Assembly (NCBI RefSeq): GCF_937934665.1
Contig: NZ_CALGYW010000100.1
Coordinates: forward strand, 1 to 6,183
Origin: an uncultured Anaerococcus sp.
GTDB taxonomy: Bacteria > Bacillota > Clostridia > Tissierellales > Peptoniphilaceae
Direction of reading: 5' to 3'
Length of the DNA stretch: 6,183 bases
In this document: positions 1 through 5,335 of the stretch, one piece after another
How the letters are laid out: each line of letters starts with the position of its first letter
Position numbering within the stretch: position 1 is the stretch's first letter
The notes under the pieces: generated by a model
The model's input: the letters and a program-made list of their open reading frames with translations, nothing else
Told to the model about the DNA's origin: nothing
Databases searched by the model: none
Position numbers and translations under genes: made by a program

Positions 1-672
1 TCCATGTATCTGTCAAGGAGTACCTTATCTTATAAGAATAACTGGGTAGATGAAAATGGAAGGGTTTATATCTACTTTACTGTTGAGGAAACAGCCGCAC
101 AACTTGCTTGTGGTATTAAAAAGGCAGTAAAACTTATTAAAGATCTTGAGAAGATTGGTCTTATTACAAAAAAGAGGGCAGGCCAGGGTAATCCTACTAA
201 AATTTATGTCAAAGATTTTATGAGTATTTTTAGAAATGAAGAGCTTAGATCAATCAAAAGGGAAAATCAAGACTTGTCAAAAGGACAAGTCAAGAATGGT
301 GATTTTGATAATTCAAGAGTGGCAAAAAAGGAAAGTCTAGACTTATCAAAAAGACAACCTAACTATATAGAGAATAATAAGATTGATAATAGTTATATTG
401 ATTTTAGTGAGAAGGATAAAAAAGGAACCTTCTTAAATGTAATTATTTCTAATGAAGAAGAAATGAAACTAGAAGATAAAATCCCTAATCTTAATGATTA
501 TATTGAAAGATTATCAGCCTATATGCAAAGTACAGGAAAAACCTATAAAGACCATGCTTCAACAATTATGACCTGGTATTTAAAAGATAAGAGCGAAGGA
601 AAGCTTAGGAGGGAGGAATCTTATACGGGAGATCCCTCGGACTATGAAAGTGAATGGAACTTAAATGATTAG
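1..672 (+). CDS. repA: RepA_N-family replication initiator, 5' end missing
   Basis: This protein would start replication of the excised element by binding its origin. The frame is open from base 1, so the true start lies upstream; the ATG at 4 is internal. What remains is 223 residues. Residues 1-77 match the second half of the RepA_N domain: the LSYKNNWVDENGRVYIYF stretch, then a winged-helix-like part with GIKKAVKLIKDLEKIGLI and a basic wing ending in KIYVKDF. By comparison with the family about 35-45 residues are missing. Residues 78-160 are a polar linker in which DLSKGQ (91-96) and DLSKRQ (114-119) recur. Residues 161-201 form the conserved C-terminal block with the motif YKDHASTIMTWYLKDK. 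The linker DNA carries inverted and direct repeats. A DnaC-like gene follows 13 bases later, the usual order in ICEs of this type. Family assignment comes from motif recognition and is firm; origin binding is inferred from family knowledge. Confidence 0.88.
   Translation, partial: SMYLSRSTLSYKNNWVDENGRVYIYFTVEETAAQLACGIKKAVKLIKDLEKIGLITKKRAGQGNPTKIYVKDFMSIFRNEELRSIKRENQDLSKGQVKNGDFDNSRVAKKESLDLSKRQPNYIENNKIDNSYIDFSEKDKKGTFLNVIISNEEEMKLEDKIPNLNDYIERLSAYMQSTGKTYKDHASTIMTWYLKDKSEGKLRREESYTGDPSDYESEWNLND
254..357. repeat. Repeat cluster inside rep, candidate origin (iteron-like)
   Basis: Four copies of the half-site GACTT/AAGTC lie within 74 bases as two inverted pairs. One is GACTTGTC (271-278) and GACAAGTC (284-291) around a 5-base AAAAG spacer. 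The other is the perfect 12-base palindrome AAGTCTAGACTT (333-344). There is also an 18-base direct repeat, 271-288 against 340-357, with 16 of 18 identical and a spacing of 69 bases. A third, partly matching 19-base unit lies at 254-272 against 277-295 (16 of 19). In RepA_N plasmids the origin usually lies in rep between the N- and C-terminal domains, exactly this position. The repeats are in reading phase, so protein-level repetition of the linker is an alternative. The repeats are seen directly; the origin role is inference. Confidence 0.5.
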
Positions 673-678
673 AGAGGT
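671..678 (+). promoter_or_regulatory. Ribosome binding site that fixes the dnaC-like start
   Basis: AGAGAGGT lies about 7 bases before the ATG at 686. The in-frame ATG at 665 has no purine-rich site before it and would overlap the end of rep, so 686 is preferred. Confidence 0.7.
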
Positions 679-685
679 AGATAAA

Positions 686-1534
686 ATGGAAGATAAAATA
701 AAAATAATTGAAATTGATGGAGTAGGATTTTCTTTTAATGCAAATAGGGCTCATGAAAGAGATGGCCATGTTTATTGTAGACAATGTGGTGAACAAATAG
801 ATTCAGAACCCCTTGCTTGTCTTGGTAGTAAAAAAATAATATTTAGTCGAAATTGTAGATGTGATAGGGAAACAGAGGCTAAGAGAAAGGAAGAAGAAAT
901 AGCAAACCACATCAGAAGGCTTAAAGAAGAATGTTTTGCTACTAGCAGAAATCTAATAAGCTATAGTTTTGAAAAGATTATAGAGCCTGAAAGACAGGAA
1001 GTTATTATAGCAAAGAATTTTGTTAAGAACTTTAAAGAACTTGCGAAAAATAATAATGGACTTATATTTCATGGGAATGTTGGAACAGGAAAGACATATT
1101 TAGCAGCTTGTATTGCTAATAAAATTATTGAAGAATACCAGATAAGGGTGAAGATGAGAAATATCCCTCAGATAATAAATGATATTGAAAAGCGTGGCTT
1201 TGATATAGATAAAAATGAATATTACAGGCTCTTATGCAGTGTACCACTTCTCATTCTTGATGATTTTGGAATTGAAAGAAATACAGAATATATAAATGAA
1301 ATGGTCTATCAGATTATCAATACCAGATATGAAGCAAAGAAACCCACTATTATTTCAACAAATATTCCCTTAGGTGTAATCATGAGTGGAAGTAATGATA
1401 TTGATAAAGAAAGGATATATTCAAGAATTAGGGAGATGTGTATTCCAGTAAAAATTGCAGGAGAGGACATAAGAAGAGAAATAGGAAAATTAAAATTAAA
1501 TAAAACTAGAGAGTTACTTCTAGGTGAAAGATAG
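686..1534 (+). CDS. DnaC/DnaI-like helicase loader ATPase with N-terminal Cys cluster
   Basis: This is an AAA+ ATPase of 282 residues that probably loads the host replicative helicase at the element's origin, working with the RepA protein encoded just upstream. The P-loop GNVGTGKT is at 130-137, Walker B LLILDDFG at 188-195, sensor-1 STN at 224-226, and a RIYSRI box with likely arginine finger at 243-248. This is the standard arrangement of the DnaC/DnaI/IstB group. The N-terminal part has CRQC (31-34), Cys45, and CRC (57-59), a probable zinc-binding ribbon as in ICE and phage DnaC-like proteins. A charged helix (about 61-83) joins it to the ATPase core. IstB of IS21 elements is the main alternative, but no IstA transposase is next to it and the neighbour is a replication initiator. 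The start at 686 is chosen for its ribosome site; 665 would add 7 residues. The stop abuts the next gene directly, so the two are probably cotranscribed. Confidence 0.88.
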   Translation: MEDKIKIIEIDGVGFSFNANRAHERDGHVYCRQCGEQIDSEPLACLGSKKIIFSRNCRCDRETEAKRKEEEIANHIRRLKEECFATSRNLISYSFEKIIEPERQEVIIAKNFVKNFKELAKNNNGLIFHGNVGTGKTYLAACIANKIIEEYQIRVKMRNIPQIINDIEKRGFDIDKNEYYRLLCSVPLLILDDFGIERNTEYINEMVYQIINTRYEAKKPTIISTNIPLGVIMSGSNDIDKERIYSRIREMCIPVKIAGEDIRREIGKLKLNKTRELLLGER

Positions 1535-1542
1535 GTGAAAGA
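1521..1542 (+). repeat. Tandem 11-base duplication holding two ribosome sites
   Basis: TAGGTGAAAGA occurs twice back to back (1521-1531, 1532-1542). The first copy places AGGTGA before the GTG at 1535, and the second places AGGTGA before the ATG at 1544. Both starts are in the same frame, so the antirepressor could start at either, differing by three residues. Confidence 0.75.
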
Positions 1543-2266
1543 GATGAATAAAATAAAAACATTTGAAAGTTTTGAATTTGGACAGGTTAGGACAATGCTT
1601 ATAGATAATGAACCATGGTTTGTAGGAATGGATATAGCCCAGGCTCTAGGATACAAAAGACCAAGTGATGCGATTGCAAGTCATGTATATGAGGAAGATA
1701 AGCTGAAACGGTGTTTTACCGTATCAGGTCAAGGAAGGAATTTGATAGTAATAAATGAGTCTGGAATGTATGCACTGATTTTTGGAAGTAAACTTGAAAG
1801 TGCCATAAGATTTAAAAACTGGGTAACAAGTGAAGTTCTACCTTCAATTAGAAAGCATGGTGGATATTTTTCAGGACAGGAGGAAATGAATGATCAAGAA
1901 CTTTTAGCAAGGGGCTATCTTGTAGCCTTAAGACAAATAGAAGCTAGGACAGAAGAATTAGAAGGTCTTATTCCCAAGGGAGAATTCTTTGATAAGTTTA
2001 TGGATTTAGGTGACTGTATATGCCTTAGGGATACTGCAAAAGAATTAGGAGTTTCTCAAAATAGATTTATAAATATACTCATTGATAGGGGTTATCTTTA
2101 TAGAAATCAAAAAGGGAAACTAAGATATTACTCAACTGCAGCTGATTACTTTAAATTAAAAGATTATATCAATAAATATAATGGACAACCCGGAGTCTAT
2201 ACAGTAGTTAGACCTGAGGGAAGAGCATATCTTTTCTCCTTATTTAAAGAGATGGGAGAAATCTAG
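1535..2266 (+). CDS. Phage-type antirepressor, BRO-N plus KilAC/ANT domains
   Basis: The 243-residue protein has the layout of phage antirepressors. A BRO-N domain at about 7-112 includes WFVGMDIAQALGY (28-40), LIVINESGMYALIFGS (70-85) and the closing VLPSIRKHGGYF. A linker helix (about 115-148) follows, then a KilAC/ANT domain at about 152-238 with a helix-turn-helix-like LRDTAKELGVSQNRFINIL. In phages such proteins bind DNA or repressors and relieve lysogenic repression. Here it sits between a replication and a transfer gene, so a role in switching the element or resident prophages is plausible but inferred. It starts at GTG 1535, immediately after the upstream stop; ATG 1544 is an equally good start and would remove three residues. 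Length and both domains look intact. The domain calls are firm; the target is unknown. Confidence 0.88.
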   Translation: MKEMNKIKTFESFEFGQVRTMLIDNEPWFVGMDIAQALGYKRPSDAIASHVYEEDKLKRCFTVSGQGRNLIVINESGMYALIFGSKLESAIRFKNWVTSEVLPSIRKHGGYFSGQEEMNDQELLARGYLVALRQIEARTEELEGLIPKGEFFDKFMDLGDCICLRDTAKELGVSQNRFINILIDRGYLYRNQKGKLRYYSTAADYFKLKDYINKYNGQPGVYTVVRPEGRAYLFSLFKEMGEI

Positions 2267-2275
2267 AAGGAGGTG
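2267..2275 (+). promoter_or_regulatory. Strong ribosome binding site of the unknown 178-residue gene
   Basis: AAGGAGGTG ends 7 bases before the ATG at 2283 and begins right after the antirepressor stop. The spacing favours 2283 over the in-frame ATG at 2289. Confidence 0.8.
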
Positions 2276-2282
2276 GTCTTGG

Positions 2283-2819
2283 ATGATAATGCTTAATAAG
2301 AAAAGTTGTATAAATTGTGATGAAAGAGATTTAGTTAAACATAATGAAGAAATAAATAAGATTCTAGGGGAATTAAGAAAGCTAGATAACTATGATTGTG
2401 TAGTCCTTCATAAGTACCAGGATATAGGCCATAGAAATAAAGATTTGCAAGTTATTAATATAAATCTATGGGATATATATGAGCTGGCAGAGCTTGCTGA
2501 TTTTAAAAATGGAGTAGATTTTCTTATAGATGATGAGGGATTTCTTAATCTTTCTGTATATGGACAGACCTATAAGCTGGGGGGAGAAAGCCATTTTATC
2601 CATGCTGTCTTTAAAATTATTCCCCATGATGAAGATTTGAATTTCCTTAATATATCTGAATTTATTCTTGAAGGAAAGCCTATAAGATTTTCAGACAAGC
2701 AGTTGAATAAAAAGAAGAAATCAACTATTGCACTTCTTAGTGAATATAAAGAAAAAGTTATTAATAATAACACTATAAAAAAAGATAGTCAAATAAAAGA
2801 AAAAGGTGAGGAAAGATAA
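2283..2819 (+). CDS. Uncharacterised 178-residue protein of the ICE operon
   Basis: I do not recognise the family. The ribosome site is near perfect, the frame is intact and the gene is packed between two clear ones, so it is very likely real. The protein has no signal peptide or membrane helix. It begins with a CINC pair (residues 9-12) in a short polar segment, followed by a charged helix (about 16-34). The middle part (35-136) alternates hydrophobic and acidic stretches and looks like a globular alpha/beta fold, with DLQVININLWDIYELAELAD and FLIDDEGFLNLSVYG as its most distinctive parts. The last 40 residues are a lysine-rich, probably flexible tail (KKKK at 143-146) that could touch nucleic acid. 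In related elements this slot next to the coupling protein often holds a PcfB/DUF3801 accessory protein. I see no clear likeness to that, so a relaxosome or coupling-accessory role is only a positional guess. Confidence 0.8.
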   Translation: MIMLNKKSCINCDERDLVKHNEEINKILGELRKLDNYDCVVLHKYQDIGHRNKDLQVININLWDIYELAELADFKNGVDFLIDDEGFLNLSVYGQTYKLGGESHFIHAVFKIIPHDEDLNFLNISEFILEGKPIRFSDKQLNKKKKSTIALLSEYKEKVINNNTIKKDSQIKEKGEER

Positions 2820-2833
2820 GAAATCTCTGGCTT

Positions 2834-2845
2834 AAGGAGGTGAGG
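2834..2845 (+). promoter_or_regulatory. Strong ribosome binding site for the GTG-started coupling gene
   Basis: AAGGAGGTGAGG has its GGAGG core 7 bases before the GTG at 2848. It supports a GTG start and makes the first residues MSIVEKIKKD. Confidence 0.85.
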
Positions 2846-2847
2846 TT

Positions 2848-4635
2848 GTGAGCATAGTAGAAAAAATTAAAAAGGACATAAAGGATTTATTTGATGTGCA
2901 AGATGGGAAGGAATTTATTAAAAAGAACATGCCCTATCTTGCATTTTTCTATTTAGGAGATATTCTCTCTCACCATATAAATTCATATATAGGAGGTGAC
3001 TTAATAGACCGTATATTCCAGGCGGTCATGGAAATAGAAACTATGACCTATATTCCAAGTTTTTATCCGAGGGACTTGCTTGTAGGTCTTGTCCTAGCTG
3101 GAATAGTGAAACTTATTTTATATAGCAAGGGTAAAAATGCAAAGAAATTTAGGCAGGGTACTGAATATGGCTCTGCAAGATGGGGTAATGCCAAGGATAT
3201 TTCTCCATATATGGATGATGATTTTGGAAATAATCTTCTACTAACTGAAACAGAAAGAATTACCATGAATAGTAGACCAAAGATTCCTAAGTATGCAAGA
3301 AATAAAAATGTACTTGTAATTGGTGGGTCAGGTTCTGGAAAGACGAGATTCTTTGTAAAACCTAATTTGATGCAACTACACTCAAGTTATGTAGTAACTG
3401 ATCCTAAAGGAAGTCTTCTTCATGAATGTGGCAAAATGTTAGAGGTGAATGGTTATGAAATAAAATCTCTTAATACAATTAATTTTAATAAGAGCATGAA
3501 ATATAATCCCTTTGCCTACCTAAGAAGTGAAAAAGATATTCTAAAGCTGGTTCAGACAATTATAGCAAATACAAAGGGGGATGGTGAAAAGGCAGGAGAG
3601 GATTTTTGGGTAAAGGCTGAAAGACTTTATTATACAGCCCTTATAGGATATATATTTTATGAAACTCCAAAGGAGGAACAAAACTTTACAACCCTACTAG
3701 CCATGATAGATGCAAGTGAGGTTAGAGAGGAGGATGAAAACTTTAAAAATGCAATAGATTATATGTTTGAAGCCTTGGAAGAAAAGGATCCAGACCATTT
3801 TGCAGTTAAGCAATATCGCAAGTATAAACTAGCGGCAGGAAAAACTGCAAAATCTATTTTAATTTCTTGTGGTGCAAGATTAGCTCCTTTTGATATTAAG
3901 GAACTTAGAGAGCTAATGAGTGAAGATGAAATGGAACTTGATACCCTAGGAGATAGAAAAACAGCCTTATTCGTCATCATTTCAGATACAGATGATACCT
4001 TTAATTTTGTAGTATCACTTCTCTATTCTCAGATGTTTAATCTACTTTGTGATAAGGCAGATGATGTCTATGGCGGAAGACTTCCTGTTCATGTTAGATG
4101 TCTCCTTGATGAGTTTGCAAATATTGGCCTAATCCCTAAATTTGAAAAGCTTATAGCGACAATTCGTTCTAGGGAAATAAGTGCTTGCATAGTTCTACAA
4201 GCACAATCACAACTAAAGGCCATATATAAAGATAATGCAGATACTATTATTGGTAACTGTGATACCACATTATTTTTAGGAGGAAAGGAGAATGGTACTT
4301 TAAAAGAGATTTCAGAAACCTTAGGCAAGGAAACTATTGACCTATTCAATACATCAGAAACAAGAAGTAATCAAAAGTCTTTTGGGCTTAACTATCAGAA
4401 AACTGGCAAGGAACTTATGACTAAAGATGAACTCTTTGTAATGGATGGAAGCAAGTGCATTATGCAACTAAGAGGTGTAAGACCATTTCTATCAGAGAAG
4501 TTTGATATTACCAAGCATAAAAATTATAAGCATCTTGAAGATTATGATGATAGAAACTTCTTCGATATTGAAGAATATATGAAGAAACAAGGTAAGGCCA
4601 AGCTCAATAAAGATTCTATAATAACAAGATTGTAG
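2848..4635 (+). CDS. VirD4/TraG-type conjugative coupling ATPase
   Basis: This 595-residue membrane ATPase is the type IV coupling protein, which recruits the relaxase-DNA complex and feeds it to the secretion channel. Two N-terminal hydrophobic segments (about 28-50 and 76-93) anchor it. The family block GTEYGSARWG is at 104-113, then Walker A GGSGSGKT at 159-166, TDPKG at 184-188, Walker B LLDEFANIG at 419-427, and the conserved QAQSQLKAIY at 451-460. The FLGGKENGT segment (476-484) and the C-terminal KDELFVMDGSKCIMQLRG block also fit the family. The length is normal for the Tn1549-type VirD4 and no break is seen. The long insert between the two Walker motifs (about 240-350) probably holds the all-alpha domain that contacts the relaxosome. 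It starts at GTG with an excellent ribosome site, 28 bases after the unknown gene. An intrinsic terminator about 70 bases after the stop may end the upstream transcript here. Confidence 0.95.
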   Translation: MSIVEKIKKDIKDLFDVQDGKEFIKKNMPYLAFFYLGDILSHHINSYIGGDLIDRIFQAVMEIETMTYIPSFYPRDLLVGLVLAGIVKLILYSKGKNAKKFRQGTEYGSARWGNAKDISPYMDDDFGNNLLLTETERITMNSRPKIPKYARNKNVLVIGGSGSGKTRFFVKPNLMQLHSSYVVTDPKGSLLHECGKMLEVNGYEIKSLNTINFNKSMKYNPFAYLRSEKDILKLVQTIIANTKGDGEKAGEDFWVKAERLYYTALIGYIFYETPKEEQNFTTLLAMIDASEVREEDENFKNAIDYMFEALEEKDPDHFAVKQYRKYKLAAGKTAKSILISCGARLAPFDIKELRELMSEDEMELDTLGDRKTALFVIISDTDDTFNFVVSLLYSQMFNLLCDKADDVYGGRLPVHVRCLLDEFANIGLIPKFEKLIATIRSREISACIVLQAQSQLKAIYKDNADTIIGNCDTTLFLGGKENGTLKEISETLGKETIDLFNTSETRSNQKSFGLNYQKTGKELMTKDELFVMDGSKCIMQLRGVRPFLSEKFDITKHKNYKHLEDYDDRNFFDIEEYMKKQGKAKLNKDSIITRL

Positions 4636-4643
4636 GTGAAGAT

Positions 4644-4793
4644 ATGAAGGTTAAGGTGAGAAGCCCTTCAAAAAAGAAAGTAACAAAGTTAATAAATTTG
4701 ATTTATAGCGATTGGATAAGAAACAAGTCCAGTCGCTTTTTTTATTTCAAAAAAGAAAAGAGGAGGCTAGAATTAGAATATGGCAAATTTTAA
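4644..4793 (+). CDS. Possible 49-residue basic small ORF overlapping the ssb start
   Basis: An ATG 8 bases after the coupling-protein stop, with AGGTGA 4 bases upstream (4634-4639), opens a 49-residue frame ending at TAA 4791-4793, so it overlaps the ssb-like gene by 14 bases. The product is strongly basic (11 Lys and 5 Arg against 4 acidic residues) with a hydrophobic centre around LINLIYSDW. I recognise no family. Its frame runs straight through the terminator hairpin at 4707-4737, which can be read two ways: the ORF is accidental, or its translation controls the terminator and couples to ssb. The lysine and arginine richness partly reflects the A-rich DNA, which weakens the case for a functional protein. 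Confidence 0.3.
   Translation: MKVKVRSPSKKKVTKLINLIYSDWIRNKSSRFFYFKKEKRRLELEYGKF
4707..4743 (+). terminator. Rho-independent terminator between coupling gene and ssb
   Basis: AGCGATTGG (4707-4715) pairs with CCAGTCGCT (4729-4737) over nine positions with one G-U pair, extendable by one A-T pair (4716 with 4728). The loop is about 11-13 bases and seven T follow (4737-4743). It would stop transcripts coming from the replication and coupling genes. Since ssb and the channel genes follow on the same strand with no clear promoter in the remaining 36 bases, partial read-through or regulated antitermination is likely. Confidence 0.85.
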
Positions 4794-5100
4794 AGAAAGA
4801 GATATGAAAAATGTAACAGCTAATCTAGTAGGAGAGGTAAAAACAGCTTCTTTTGACTGGGATGGTGAAACTATCAATGTAACAAATTTCTCCCTTGTAG
4901 AAAAGAAGAATGGGAAAAGGCACTATACAAACTGTGCAGCTTATGGTGAATGGTCAGAAGTAGCAAAGGAACTAAAGGCTGGAGATCTTGTCCATGTCTT
5001 TGGTTATATTAGGGAAAGAAGAAATAATGACAAGCTATATAAGAATTTTATAGTAAAACATATGAATAAAATTGAAAAAGAAAATAAGGAGGAAAAATAA
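4780..5100 (+). CDS. SSB-like OB-fold single-stranded DNA-binding protein
   Basis: A small 106-residue protein that likely coats single-stranded DNA during replication or transfer of the element. Residues about 9-98 look like an OB fold: alternating strands around KNVTANLVGEV, INVTNFSLVEKK, the aromatic TNCAAYGEWSEVAKEL, and a VHVFGYIRER strand. These match the SSB/PriB group found beside Maff2 and VirB6-like genes in ICEs. It is shorter than chromosomal SSB (about 150-180) and ends in KEEK, so it lacks the acidic DDDIPF-type tail that recruits host repair and replication proteins. The AGGAGG at 4761-4766 lies 13 bases before ATG 4780, which is long. No earlier start is possible because of the in-frame TAG at 4774-4776. 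ATG 4804 (MKNVTANLVG) is an alternative with a weak site. The gene lies behind an intrinsic terminator. Confidence 0.8.
   Translation: MANFKERDMKNVTANLVGEVKTASFDWDGETINVTNFSLVEKKNGKRHYTNCAAYGEWSEVAKELKAGDLVHVFGYIRERRNNDKLYKNFIVKHMNKIEKENKEEK
5086..5092 (+). promoter_or_regulatory. Ribosome binding site that fixes the Maff2-like start
   Basis: AAGGAGG lies inside the last codons of the ssb-like gene, 9 bases before ATG 5102. An earlier in-frame ATG at 5072 would add ten lysine/arginine-rich residues lying within the ssb gene and lacks such a site, so 5102 is chosen. Confidence 0.85.
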
Positions 5101-5101
5101 T

Positions 5102-5317
5102 ATGGCATTTTTTACAGAAGGAATAGCAGTTTTAAAAACTTTAGTTACTGCAATTGGTGCAGGTTTAGGGGCATGGGGAGTAATTAACCTTATGGAGGGT
5201 TATGGAAATGATAACCCTGGAGCAAAATCACAAGGGATCAAGCAGCTAATGGCAGGCGGAGGTATTGTTCTTATTGGAATGAAACTTATACCTTTACTTG
5301 CAAATACACTTAATTAA
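5102..5317 (+). CDS. Maff2-family two-helix membrane peptide of the transfer system
   Basis: A 71-residue, glycine-rich, hydrophobic protein with two predicted membrane helices (about 8-31 and 49-69) joined by a polar loop, EGYGNDNPGAKSQGIKQ. Length, the short N-terminal MAFFTEG and the GYGNDNPGAKSQG loop fit the Maff2 family, which occurs in conjugative elements next to the VirB6-like gene. The layout resembles VirB2/TrbC pilin-like subunits, so a structural role in the mating channel is likely, but this is inference and no processing site is evident. It begins one base after the ssb-like stop and is followed 18 bases later by the VirB6-like gene, so all three are probably translated from one transcript. 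Confidence in the family is high. Confidence 0.88.
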   Translation: MAFFTEGIAVLKTLVTAIGAGLGAWGVINLMEGYGNDNPGAKSQGIKQLMAGGGIVLIGMKLIPLLANTLN

Positions 5318-5320
5318 GAA

Positions 5321-5335
5321 AGAGGTAGATAAAAT
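5321..5335 (+). promoter_or_regulatory. Ribosome site and leader of virB6-like gene, same as dnaC leader
   Basis: AGAGGTAGATAAAAT immediately precedes ATG 5336, with AGAGGT (5321-5326) as the ribosome site. The identical 15 bases occur at 673-687 at the dnaC-like start. Confidence 0.7.

Noticed and set aside
271..291. Hairpin in rep considered as a terminator
   Set aside because: No T-run follows and it lies in the middle of an intact gene; an origin or binding-site reading fits better.
605..796. Reverse-strand open frame of 63 codons
   Set aside because: Lies opposite the rep/dnaC junction, has low-complexity Phe/Ile/Ser composition typical of antisense of AT-rich genes, and lacks a ribosome site or known motif.
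686..1534. IstB-type helper ATPase of an IS21 insertion sequence
   Set aside because: No IstA transposase or terminal inverted repeats nearby; the N-terminal cysteine cluster and the preceding rep gene fit a DnaC-like loader of an ICE.
1309..1656. Reverse-strand open frame of 115 codons
   Set aside because: Antisense to conserved dnaC-like and antirepressor sequence; composition is that of a shadow frame.
1708..1722. Small inverted repeat ACGGT-GTTTT-ACCGT in the antirepressor gene
   Set aside because: Only five base pairs, inside a conserved coding domain, with no T-run; likely chance.
4745..4773. Possible promoter for ssb (TTTCAA and TAGAAT, 17-base spacing)
   Set aside because: The -35 matches only three of six bases and transcription would start after the AGGAGG ribosome site, so it could not serve the gene well.
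5072..5101. Earlier ATG giving a ten-residue-longer Maff2-like protein
   Set aside because: The extension is Lys/Arg-rich, lies inside the ssb-like gene and has no ribosome site, while ATG 5102 has AAGGAGG at ideal spacing.
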